Origin: Clostridiales bacterium
GTDB lineage: Bacteria; Bacillota_A; Clostridia; Christensenellales; Aristaeellaceae
Length of the DNA: 6,252 nt
Reading direction: 5' to 3'
Assembly (NCBI GenBank): GCA_024684665.1
Contig: JAIKWN010000011.1
Location: 1 to 6,252, forward strand
The stretch's first letter is position 1; every line of letters starts with the position of its first letter. Of the stretch, positions 1 to 5,416 are shown piece by piece. The notes under the pieces were generated by a model that was given only the letters and a program-made list of their open reading frames with translations, had not been told where the DNA came from and did no database searches. Made by a program: the position numbers and the translations under genes.

Positions 1-275
1 GGCCTTGCATCCGGTTCCGCGGGCACGATCTGGCTGAGGATGCAGTAGTTCGTTCCCGCGACGACCTGCGTGGCCATCAGGGCGACGGGGATGTACTGCG
101 CATGATCCAGGTCTTTCACGGCTTTGTCGAAGGCGGCCTGCGCTTCTTCCGGAAGGGCGCCGGGTTCGCTGTGCGTGATCGACCAGCCTCCGACGAGCGG
201 TTCCGCAAGGGAGAGCGGGACGCAAAGCGCCAGGATGAGAACCAGAAGGACAGCGCATACAACGGCGTTTTTCAT
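1..275 (-). CDS. Secreted cystatin-like small protein (N-terminal part, truncated by window edge)
   Basis: This partial gene starts with ATG at 273-275 and runs off the left edge after 91 readable codons. A ribosome site (AGAAAGGAAA) lies just upstream of the ATG. Residues 1-24 form a type I signal peptide: Lys-2, a hydrophobic core at about 4-19, and cleavage probably after LSLA (A24). Cys18 has no lipobox before it, so a lipoprotein is unlikely. The mature part begins with a Gly-Gly-Trp (29-31), followed by a likely helix (about 42-57) and a strand ending in QVVAGTNY (70-77). That is the cystatin/stefin pattern: an N-terminal glycine, a helix, then the QxVxG hairpin loop, which in animal cystatins plugs papain-type cysteine proteases. 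Small secreted proteins of this kind occur in gut Clostridia, mostly as hypotheticals. The fold is well supported; protease inhibition is inference. The gene lies 95 nt downstream of the esterase with no clear promoter of its own, so it may be co-transcribed. Confidence 0.8.
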   Translation of the reverse strand, partial: MKNAVVCAVLLVLILALCVPLSLAEPLVGGWSITHSEPGALPEEAQAAFDKAVKDLDHAQYIPVALMATQVVAGTNYCILSQIVPAEPDAR

Positions 276-370
276 ACTCTTTTCCTTTCTCTGTTCAGGA
301 TTCTTTCCTTGCAGTGGACCGGCCGCGAAAGCGCATGCACGGCTTACGAAGCCGATAAGAAGTGATGGTA

Positions 371-1222
371 TCAGTTTTCTCGATCTTTCTGCCGGAAAAC
401 GCTCTTCAGAAACCGTCTGGCATCTTTGGTCCAGTTAGCGCTGTCAGGCAGGTTGAGACAGGGATTCACAGCGCCGGACGTTTCCGGCCGGCAGAGGGAA
501 GACCCGTGGCTGCCATAAGGATATATGTGCATTTCGGTTAAAACGCCGTTTTTCCTGAGAGCGGATGCCAGCAAAAAGCTGTTTTCGACCGGCACCAGCT
601 CGTCCTGCCAGGTATGCCAGAGGAAAGTCGGTGGCATTGCCGCAGTCACATGCTTTTCGAGGGAATAAGCGTCGTGGACGCTGACGTCCTCAGTTCCCGA
701 AAGGTGAACCAGAGATTCGCGATGCGTATATTCGCCCGCGGTGATCACGGGGTAGGCAAGGATCAGCGCATTGGGGCGGATATGCTCCGGTAGAAGCGCG
801 GCGTCTGCCCAGAGATCCGGGTTCTGCCAGTTTTCCGCCACGCTGCAGGCGCAGTGTGCGCCGGCAGAGAAGCCGAGAAGCGCGATCTGATCGGGATGGA
901 CGTGTAGTTCCTCTGCGTGCGTGCGCACCCACTGCACGGCGGCGGCCGTGTCCCATTGCGGCTTTGGCCACGTAAAGGGGGTGACCCGGTACCAGACCAC
1001 AAACGCGTTGAATCCATGTGCCGCAAAATCCAGCGCCACCGGTTCCGACTCGCGATGGGAGAGAAAGCGATAAGCGCCCCCGGGGCATATGATGACAGCC
1101 GGGCGGCGGATTTCCGCGTCAATTTCTTCGCTGACTTCCGGGATATAGAGATCTACTGGCACGTCGTGCCCGTCCGGAAGCGGAATCAGAACTCGTTTTC
1201 CCAGTATAAGCGTCACCTCCAC
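371..1222 (-). CDS. Alpha/beta-hydrolase, esterase/lipase family
   Basis: A 283-residue cytoplasmic protein with no signal peptide or membrane segment. The serine-hydrolase parts are in the expected order: the oxyanion-hole motif CPGGAY (46-51), the nucleophile elbow GFSAG with Ser119, the acid Asp207 in the segment WQDELVP, and His239 in GSHG. The pattern fits the acetyl-esterase/BD-FAE-like branch (Aes or acetylxylan-esterase-like), which removes acyl groups from small or carbohydrate esters; the actual substrate cannot be read from the sequence. The start is GTG at 1222, with AAAAGGA ending 8 nt upstream. The first codons themselves spell GGAGGTGA, a strong Shine-Dalgarno-like string that could serve a non-standard start a few codons further in (ATA or CTG), so the exact N-terminus is uncertain by about seven residues. 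It has its own promoter in the gap after tcdA. The cystatin-like gene follows 95 nt downstream on the same strand. Confidence 0.88.
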   Translation of the reverse strand: MEVTLILGKRVLIPLPDGHDVPVDLYIPEVSEEIDAEIRRPAVIICPGGAYRFLSHRESEPVALDFAAHGFNAFVVWYRVTPFTWPKPQWDTAAAVQWVRTHAEELHVHPDQIALLGFSAGAHCACSVAENWQNPDLWADAALLPEHIRPNALILAYPVITAGEYTHRESLVHLSGTEDVSVHDAYSLEKHVTAAMPPTFLWHTWQDELVPVENSFLLASALRKNGVLTEMHIYPYGSHGSSLCRPETSGAVNPCLNLPDSANWTKDARRFLKSVFRQKDREN

Positions 1223-1254
1223 TTGCGCGATCCTTTTGGAACGGAGACAGACGC

Positions 1255-1283
1255 ATCATAGCAAATGACGGTGGACAAATCAA
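1255..1283 (-). promoter_or_regulatory. Promoter of the esterase gene
   Basis: On the minus strand, TTGATT (1278-1283) and TATGAT (1255-1260) are separated by exactly 17 nt, and TGC before the -10 makes it an extended -10 element. The predicted transcript start is about 25 nt upstream of the GTG start. One copy of a CCGTCATTT-type repeat lies in the spacer, next to the -10. Confidence 0.72.
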
Positions 1284-1285
1284 TT

Positions 1286-1323
1286 CCCTGACAGCGCAAA
1301 ATGACGGAAGGATGGGGTCAGGG
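1286..1323 (-). other. Inverted repeat after tcdA, possible weak terminator
   Basis: A perfect 7-bp inverted repeat, CCCTGAC (1286-1292) and GTCAGGG (1317-1323), lies between the tcdA stop codon and the esterase promoter. The loop is long (24 nt), and the stem is followed on the minus strand by AATTGATTTG rather than a T-run. It could be a poor terminator or a protein-binding site next to the -35 of the esterase promoter. The sequence shows only the symmetry. Confidence 0.25.
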
Positions 1324-1334
1324 ATACGGGCAGC

Positions 1335-2090
1335 TTATTTCTTCCCAAGAAGGTCTTTCACGACTTCCCCGGCGATGATCAACCCGACCACCGAAGGAAC
1401 GAAAGCCGTCGAGCCCAGGATGTCCCGTCGGACGGTGCATTTGCGGGCCCCGGGCGGGCAGATGCAATGGCTGCGGCAGCTGATGGACGGGTCTTCCAGG
1501 GGACGGGTGGGCTGTTCGGTGGAATAAACCACTTTCAGATGCCGGATGCCGCGTTTCCTGCATTCCGTGCGCATGACCCGGGCCAGTGGGCAGACGGAGG
1601 TCTTGTAAATATCCGCAACGCGGAATGCGGTCGGATCTGTTTTGTTTCCTGCGCCCATGGAACAGATGATGGGTTTCCCCGCCGCGCGCGCCGCTTCCAC
1701 GAGGGTCAGCTTTCCTTTCACGGTATCAATGGCGTCAACCACATAATCGTACACCGAAAAGTCGAATTGATCCTGCGTGTCCGGCATATAGAAGGTTTTA
1801 TAGGTACGCACTGCACATTCCGGATTGATATCGCGGATGCGCTCCTGTGCGGCGTCCACTTTATATTGTCCTACTGTTTTGCGAGTGGCGTGCAGTTGCC
1901 GGTTTAGGTTGGTCAGACAGACCCGGTCGTCATCGATCAGGTCAAGCGCGCCGATTCCGCTGCGGACCAGCGCTTCCACTATATAACCGCCTACACCGCC
2001 GATCCCGAACACAGCCACCCGGCTGTGCTGCAGTTTTTCTATGCCTTCTTTGCCAAACAGCAACTGTGTGCGGGAGAACTGGTTCAGCAT
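1335..2090 (-). CDS. tcdA: tRNA threonylcarbamoyladenosine dehydratase TcdA (ThiF/E1-like)
   Basis: The product (251 residues from the preferred start) is an E1/ThiF-family adenylating enzyme. TcdA uses ATP to dehydrate and cyclise t6A at position 37 of ANN-decoding tRNAs to ct6A, which improves decoding. Visible features are the Rossmann ATP loop GIGGVGG (29-35), acidic DDD (53-55), the NRQ motif (63-65) with the conserved arginine, CSMGAGNKTDPT (143-154) and the STEQP segment (190-194). The clostridial form carries four cysteines (205, 209, 211, 218) where E. coli TcdA has a different insert. I chose ATG 2090 because AAGGAGG lies upstream and the product then begins MLNQFSRTQLLFG, as clostridial homologues do. 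An in-frame ATG at 2123 overlaps the rrf2 stop as ATGA but has a poor ribosome site. The gene follows rrf2 by 29 nt and is surely in its operon. Confidence 0.93.
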   Translation of the reverse strand: MLNQFSRTQLLFGKEGIEKLQHSRVAVFGIGGVGGYIVEALVRSGIGALDLIDDDRVCLTNLNRQLHATRKTVGQYKVDAAQERIRDINPECAVRTYKTFYMPDTQDQFDFSVYDYVVDAIDTVKGKLTLVEAARAAGKPIICSMGAGNKTDPTAFRVADIYKTSVCPLARVMRTECRKRGIRHLKVVYSTEQPTRPLEDPSISCRSHCICPPGARKCTVRRDILGSTAFVPSVVGLIIAGEVVKDLLGKK

Positions 2091-2101
2091 ACAGGTAGGT
2101 T

Positions 2102-2108
2102 CCTCCTT
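2102..2108 (-). promoter_or_regulatory. Ribosome binding site deciding the tcdA start
   Basis: AAGGAGG on the minus strand ends 11 nt before ATG 2090. The spacing is slightly long, but the match is far better than anything before the alternative ATG at 2123, so it supports the shorter tcdA product. Confidence 0.7.
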
Positions 2109-2119
2109 CAGCCGTCCGG

Positions 2120-2569
2120 TCATACTCCGCAGGGGAAGTCTGCGAGGTTCTCGGGCTGTGGTTTAGCCTGATCGATCAGCTGGCCGAGGGTAACGCTTTC
2201 CAGATACTCCCGGACGACTTTTTCCAGCCCCTCCCACGCGGGAAGGGTGATGCAGAAACCGCAGCGGGCGCAGGTATTGATGGGCCGTTCCAGGCAGGCC
2301 ACGGCATGCATGGAGCCTTCCGTCAGGCTGACGATGCGCCACAGCGTCACCTCTTCCGGGGGAACCGTCAGACGGTAGCCGCCGGTGTAGCCGCGGCGAA
2401 CGCCCAGGATGCCAGCCTCTACCAGCGGCGCGGTGAAGGCTTCAATATATTTTTTGGAAATCTGCTGGCGTGTTGCCACGTCCTTCATGGGCACATAGCC
2501 ACTGCCCTGATGCATGGCGATATCCGCCAGCATGCGGGTGACGTAGCGTCCCTTGGTGGAAATCAGCAT
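2120..2569 (-). CDS. Rrf2-family transcriptional regulator with IscR-like cysteines
   Basis: A 149-residue Rrf2-type repressor. The N-terminal winged helix-turn-helix (about 1-68) starts MLISTKGRYVTRML and includes the recognition region with ISKKYIE and the wing RRGYTGGYRL (59-67). A dimerisation helix follows (about 110-132). The linker carries Cys92, Cys100, Cys103 and Cys106, close to the three-cysteine Fe-S site of IscR (C92, C98, C104) with one extra cysteine; CymR of Bacillus lacks such a cluster. An Fe-S or redox/cysteine signal is therefore plausible but unproven. ATG 2569 is preferred: it has AAGGGGG 7 nt upstream, fits the family N-terminus, and lies downstream of the promoter. A longer reading from 2635 would begin inside the -35 box. 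The gene heads the rrf2-tcdA operon and is divergent from metY, suggesting control of sulfur metabolism and probably of itself. Confidence 0.93.
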   Translation of the reverse strand: MLISTKGRYVTRMLADIAMHQGSGYVPMKDVATRQQISKKYIEAFTAPLVEAGILGVRRGYTGGYRLTVPPEEVTLWRIVSLTEGSMHAVACLERPINTCARCGFCITLPAWEGLEKVVREYLESVTLGQLIDQAKPQPENLADFPCGV

Positions 2570-2576
2570 AGGTCTG

Positions 2577-2583
2577 CCCCCTT
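2577..2583 (-). promoter_or_regulatory. Ribosome binding site deciding the rrf2 start
   Basis: AAGGGGG on the minus strand ends 7 nt before ATG 2569. It fixes the start used here over an in-frame upstream codon at 2635 that lies within the promoter. Confidence 0.7.
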
Positions 2584-2606
2584 CGTATCGATAATACATG
2601 ATGTCT

Positions 2607-2635
2607 ATTATAATGCTGTACAATGGAATTGTCAA
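2607..2635 (-). promoter_or_regulatory. Perfect consensus promoter of the rrf2-tcdA operon
   Basis: TTGACA (2630-2635) and TATAAT (2607-2612) on the minus strand are both perfect sigma-70/sigma-A hexamers with the ideal 17-nt spacer. Transcription should start near 2600, about 30 nt before the rrf2 ATG. A promoter this strong in front of a repressor gene usually implies tight negative control. Confidence 0.9.
2620..2632. promoter_or_regulatory. Palindrome over the rrf2 promoter, candidate Rrf2 operator
   Basis: A perfect inverted repeat ACAAT-GGA-ATTGT covers the end of the -35 box and the first part of the promoter spacer. A protein bound here would block RNA polymerase, so it is a natural site for autorepression by the Rrf2 protein. 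The symmetry is seen directly; the regulator assignment is inferred from position. I found no second copy near the metY promoter. Confidence 0.5.
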
Positions 2636-2677
2636 AGATGGGCAACAGAGTCGGCCATGTTCTGGTGCTGCATTTTT

Positions 2678-2706
2678 CTGTCCGAATGGTTAATATGTGT
2701 TATCTT
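2678..2706 (+). promoter_or_regulatory. Probable metY promoter
   Basis: A weak -35 (CTGTCC, 2678-2683) and a -10 TATCTT (2701-2706) with 17-nt spacing; TGT before the -10 gives an extended -10. The poor -35 hints at dependence on an activator or a low basal level. TAATAT at 2691 is an alternative -10 but has no good -35. No S-box or T-box leader fits into the roughly 110 bp available. Confidence 0.4.
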
Positions 2707-2745
2707 CTCGCTGTTTAACTGAATCTATGAGGGAGGAACACAATC

Positions 2746-4050
2746 ATGTCCAATATCAGAGATTCCGCCAACTGGTCCTTTGAAACCAAGCAGCTTCACA
2801 TCGGCCAGGAACAGGCTGATCCGGTGACCGATGCGCGCGCCGTTCCGATTTACGCAACGACCTCCTATGTGTTCCACAGCAGCGACCACGCTGCGGACCG
2901 CTTCGGGCTTCGGGATGCAGGCAACATCTATGGCCGCCTGACAAACCCGACGCAGGGTGTATTTGAATCCCGCATCGCCGCGCTGGAAAACGGCAGCGCT
3001 GCCCTTGCCGTGGCTTCGGGCGCCGCGGCGATCACCTACACCTTTCAGGCACTTGCCAAGGCTGGCGAACACATTGTTGCTTCCAAGACCATTTACGGCG
3101 GCACCTTCAACCTGCTGGCACATACGCTGCCCCTGAGCAGCGGCATCACCACTACCTTTGTCGATCCGGATATCGGGGGCAGCTTTGAAAACGCTATCCG
3201 GAAAAACACCAAGGCCATTTTCATCGAAACACTGGGTAATCCCAATTCCAATATCATCGACATTGAAGCGGTTGCCAGGGTCGCCCATGCTCACGGGGTC
3301 CCGCTCGTCGTGGACAGCACGTTCGCCACGCCGTATCTGGTGCGGCCGATCGAATACGGAGCCGATATCGTGGTCCACTCCGCCACCAAGTTCATCGGCG
3401 GACATGGCACGGCGATCGGCGGCGTGATCGTGGAAGGCGGCAAGTTCGACTGGAAGGCCAGCGGCAAGTATCCTTGGATCAGCGAGCCGAACCCAAGCTA
3501 CCATGGAATTTCCTTCTATGACGCTGTTGGCCCAGCCGCCTTTGCCACCTATATTCGGGCCATCCTGCTGAGGGATACAGGTGCTACGTTGTCTCCCTTC
3601 CATGCGTTCCTCTTCCTGCAGGGCCTGGAAACCCTGTCCCTCCGTGTGGAACGCCATGTGGAGAACGCGCTGAAAATTATCGATTACCTTGCCAAGCACC
3701 CCCAAGTGGAAGCGGTGCATCATCCGGCGCTGCCTTCGGAACCCAGCCATGCGCTATATAAAAAGTACTTCCCGAACGGAGGCGGCAGCATCTTCACATT
3801 TGAAATCAAAGGCGACAGCGAGACTGCCAAGAAGTTCATCGACAACCTTGCGATTTTCTCCCTCCTCGCCAACGTGGCGGACGTAAAATCCCTGGTGATT
3901 CACCCGTATACCACGACCCACAGCCAGCTGACGGACGAGGAGCTGCTGGATCAGGGCATCAGGTCGAACACGATCCGGCTGTCCATTGGCACGGAGAACG
4001 TGAAAGACCTTATTGCTGCGCTTGACGCGGCATTCGAAGCGGTCAAATAA
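2746..4050 (+). CDS. metY: O-acetylhomoserine sulfhydrylase (O-acetylhomoserine aminocarboxypropyltransferase)
   Basis: A 434-residue PLP enzyme of the Cys/Met metabolism family. It joins O-acetylhomoserine with sulfide to give homocysteine and acetate, the direct-sulfhydrylation route to methionine, in the cytoplasm. The length and the segments YATTSYVF (36-43), YGRLTNPTQGVFE (62-74) and KSLVIHPYTTTHSQL (381-395) are typical of this enzyme rather than the shorter cystathionine gamma-synthases (about 380 residues). Lys215 in HSATKFIGGHG is the PLP Schiff-base lysine, Asp190 in VVDSTFATPY contacts the PLP ring nitrogen, Tyr62/Arg64 contact the phosphate of the partner subunit, and Arg411 in TIRLSIGTEN binds the substrate carboxylate. 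ATG 2746 has GGAGG 9 nt upstream. It is monocistronic, with a hairpin terminator after the stop codon. Divergence from an Rrf2 regulator suggests sulfur-responsive control. Activity with O-acetylserine as well cannot be excluded. Confidence 0.96.
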   Translation: MSNIRDSANWSFETKQLHIGQEQADPVTDARAVPIYATTSYVFHSSDHAADRFGLRDAGNIYGRLTNPTQGVFESRIAALENGSAALAVASGAAAITYTFQALAKAGEHIVASKTIYGGTFNLLAHTLPLSSGITTTFVDPDIGGSFENAIRKNTKAIFIETLGNPNSNIIDIEAVARVAHAHGVPLVVDSTFATPYLVRPIEYGADIVVHSATKFIGGHGTAIGGVIVEGGKFDWKASGKYPWISEPNPSYHGISFYDAVGPAAFATYIRAILLRDTGATLSPFHAFLFLQGLETLSLRVERHVENALKIIDYLAKHPQVEAVHHPALPSEPSHALYKKYFPNGGGSIFTFEIKGDSETAKKFIDNLAIFSLLANVADVKSLVIHPYTTTHSQLTDEELLDQGIRSNTIRLSIGTENVKDLIAALDAAFEAVK

Positions 4051-4064
4051 TAAAACAGGACAGA

Positions 4065-4107
4065 AATGCAGGAACGGAACGGCAGCTCCACTCCTGCATT
4101 GTTTTAT
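4065..4107 (+). terminator. metY terminator
   Basis: A perfect 9-bp stem, AATGCAGGA (4065-4073) with TCCTGCATT (4092-4100), closes an 18-nt loop and is followed by GTTTTAT. It begins 15 nt after the metY stop codon. The loop is larger than usual and contains a GGAAC repeat, but stem and T-run fit a rho-independent terminator. Confidence 0.7.
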
Positions 4108-4131
4108 AAGGGTTATTTTGAGAGCAGTATA

Positions 4132-4176
4132 AAAGCAGAGCTGCCTGAACCGTCATGGTTCAGATAGCCCTGCTTT
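4132..4176 (-). terminator. Long imperfect hairpin between metY and guaA, probable guaA terminator
   Basis: Two 20-nt arms (4132-4151 and 4157-4176) pair over their whole length except two mismatches and one G-T wobble, around the 5-nt loop GTCAT. The inner part is CTGAACC/GGTTCAG and the outer part AAAGCAG/CTGCTTT. Reading the minus strand, the stem runs into TTTTATA, about 87 nt after the guaA stop codon; on the plus strand it is followed by TTTGATAAT, so it may also back up the metY terminator. The near-perfect symmetry could also mark a dispersed intergenic palindromic repeat. Confidence 0.6.
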
Positions 4177-4262
4177 GATAATAGATTGATTTCAAATCGT
4201 TGACATCAGATGAATCAGAAAGCAACCTGATTAACCGTTATCGGATGATTCCAGCCTTCAGG

Positions 4263-5249
4263 TCATTCCCACTCGATCGTTCCGGTGGGCTTCGGCGTCA
4301 AGTCGTAGAGCACGCGGTTCACACCGGGGACTTCGCTCGTGATGCGGGCCGTGATCTTCTCAAGCAGCGGCCACGGAACCTCTTCCACCGTCGCGCGCAT
4401 GGCGTCGCGGGTATTGACCGCACGCAGGACGACCGGCCAGTCGAAGGTGCGTTTGCCGTCCCGGATGCCAGTGGACTTGAAGTCCGGTACGATGGTGAAG
4501 TACTGCCAGACCTTGCCAGCGAGGCCCGCCTTCTCGAATTCTTCGCGAAGGATCGCATCTGATTCGCGGACGGCAGCGAGGCGATCTCGCGTGATCGCAC
4601 CGACGCAGCGGACGCCGAGGCCGGGGCCGGGGAAGGGCTGCCGATTGACCATGGACTCCGGCAGGCCGAGCGCGCGGCCGACGACGCGGACTTCGTCTTT
4701 AAAGAGGAGTTTAACGGGCTCCACCAGCTCGAAATGCACATCCTCCGGGAGGCCGCCCACATTGTGGTGCGCCTTGATGCCGTCGCTCTCCAGGATATCG
4801 GGATAGATGGTTCCCTGCGCGAGGAAGGAGATGCCGGAGAGTTTCGCGGATTCCTCCTCGAAAACGCGAATGAATTCGCCGCCGATGATCTTGCGTTTCG
4901 TCTCCGGATCGGAAACGCCGGCCAGTTTATCGAGGAAGCGATCCGTTGCGTCCACATAGATAAGGTTTGCGCCCAGCTGCTTCTCGAATACCTCGATAAC
5001 CTGCTCGCTTTCGCCCTTGCGCATGAGGCCGTGGTTCACGTGGATGCAGGTCAACTGCTTCCCGACTGCGCGGATGAGCAGTGCCGCGACGACGGAGGAA
5101 TCCACGCCGCCGGACAATGCCAGAAGCACTTTGCCATTTCCGATCTGCTCCCGCAGGGCGTTCACCTGTTCCGCGATAAACGCCTCGGCCTGTTCAGGGG
5201 TCTCGATGCGCGCCATATCCTCCGGGCGCACGTTGGTCTTCCAGTCCAT
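4263..5249 (-). CDS. guaA: GMP synthase, ATP-pyrophosphatase and dimerisation domains only
   Basis: The 328-residue product matches the C-terminal two thirds of bacterial GuaA: it adenylates XMP with ATP and aminates it to GMP. Seen are the PP-loop SGGVDSS (46-52), LAQGTIYPDILES (143-155), HHNVGGLPED (161-170), RQPFPGPGLGVR (203-214) and the terminal TIEWE. The N-terminal class I glutamine amidotransferase domain (about 190 residues in two-domain GuaA of about 520) is absent. The stretch upstream is a promoter and the divergent epimerase gene, so this is not a local frameshift. Such split or standalone forms are known in archaea and some Clostridia; ammonia must come from a separate glutaminase or from free ammonium. 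ATG 5249 follows AGGAGGG by 7 nt. An in-frame extension to 5372 would start upstream of the promoter. The gene is single and convergent with metY. Confidence 0.94.
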   Translation of the reverse strand: MDWKTNVRPEDMARIETPEQAEAFIAEQVNALREQIGNGKVLLALSGGVDSSVVAALLIRAVGKQLTCIHVNHGLMRKGESEQVIEVFEKQLGANLIYVDATDRFLDKLAGVSDPETKRKIIGGEFIRVFEEESAKLSGISFLAQGTIYPDILESDGIKAHHNVGGLPEDVHFELVEPVKLLFKDEVRVVGRALGLPESMVNRQPFPGPGLGVRCVGAITRDRLAAVRESDAILREEFEKAGLAGKVWQYFTIVPDFKSTGIRDGKRTFDWPVVLRAVNTRDAMRATVEEVPWPLLEKITARITSEVPGVNRVLYDLTPKPTGTIEWE

Positions 5250-5256
5250 AAAAGGT

Positions 5257-5263
5257 CCCTCCT
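5257..5263 (-). promoter_or_regulatory. Ribosome binding site deciding the guaA start
   Basis: AGGAGGG on the minus strand ends 7 nt before ATG 5249. It shows that translation begins directly before the ATPase domain, so the missing glutaminase domain is not a start-codon error. Confidence 0.85.
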
Positions 5264-5304
5264 GTCCCTCGGCTTGGGGTTCCCTGTTTCCAAACAACGC
5301 GCGC

Positions 5305-5333
5305 ATTCTATCACGATCGCAGGCGCATTGCAA
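5305..5333 (-). promoter_or_regulatory. guaA promoter
   Basis: TTGCAA (5328-5333) and TAGAAT (5305-5310) on the minus strand lie 17 nt apart, with TGA before the -10 (extended -10). The expected leader is about 50 nt, too short for a purine riboswitch, and none is recognisable. Confidence 0.75.
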
Positions 5334-5357
5334 GTGGAATGTATGTCTCATTTTCTC

Positions 5358-5387
5358 TTGCCAGCACAGCAATCTCTGACGTACAAT
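5358..5387 (+). promoter_or_regulatory. Promoter of the epimerase gene
   Basis: TTGCCA (5358-5363) and TACAAT (5382-5387), each one mismatch from consensus, are separated by 18 nt. The start codon is about 23 nt beyond the predicted transcription start, with GGAGG (5404-5408) ending 8 nt before it. It is back to back with the guaA promoter, the two -35 boxes 24 nt apart. Confidence 0.75.
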
Positions 5388-5416
5388 AAGGGAAATCCAT
5401 TGGGGAGGAAATCGTT

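Noticed and set aside
219..224. Lipobox cysteine in the signal peptide of the cystatin-like protein
   Set aside because: Cys18 is preceded by Leu-Ala-Leu rather than a small residue at -1, and a proper type I cleavage site follows at residue 24.
340..354. Small hairpin CGGCTT-CGT-AAGCCG after the esterase gene, as a terminator
   Set aside because: The stem is only 6 bp and there is no T-run after it, so read-through into the cystatin-like gene is likely.
690..1261. Several overlapping open frames on both strands within the esterase gene
   Set aside because: They are alternative-frame readings of a gene with an intact catalytic triad, and none has a family signature or a good start.
2091..2123. 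Longer TcdA start overlapping the rrf2 stop as ATGA
   Set aside because: The overlap could allow coupling, but the ribosome site is poor and the family N-terminus begins at the downstream ATG with AAGGAGG before it.
2570..2635. Longer N-terminus for the Rrf2 regulator
   Set aside because: The extra 22 residues would be encoded by the promoter and leader, upstream of the transcription start, and are absent from the family.
2636..2745. SAM riboswitch or T-box leader before metY
   Set aside because: Only about 40 nt separate the likely transcription start from the ATG, and neither S-box nor T-box conserved elements are seen.
2725..3750. Long open frame of 341 codons on the minus strand, antisense to metY
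   Set aside because: It is a shadow of the GC-rich metY codons, has no ribosome site, resembles no known family, and metY is a certain gene on the other strand.
4200..4205. TTGACA on the plus strand between metY and guaA, as a promoter
   Set aside because: No -10 hexamer lies at 16-18 nt downstream and no plus-strand gene follows; it is probably chance.
4213..4232. Small inverted repeat AATCAG/CTGATT downstream of guaA
   Set aside because: A 6-bp AT-rich stem with no T-run; the stronger hairpin at 4132-4176 is the better terminator.
5250..5372. Longer GuaA N-terminus
   Set aside because: It would start upstream of the -10/-35 elements, and its 41 residues show no amidotransferase motif.
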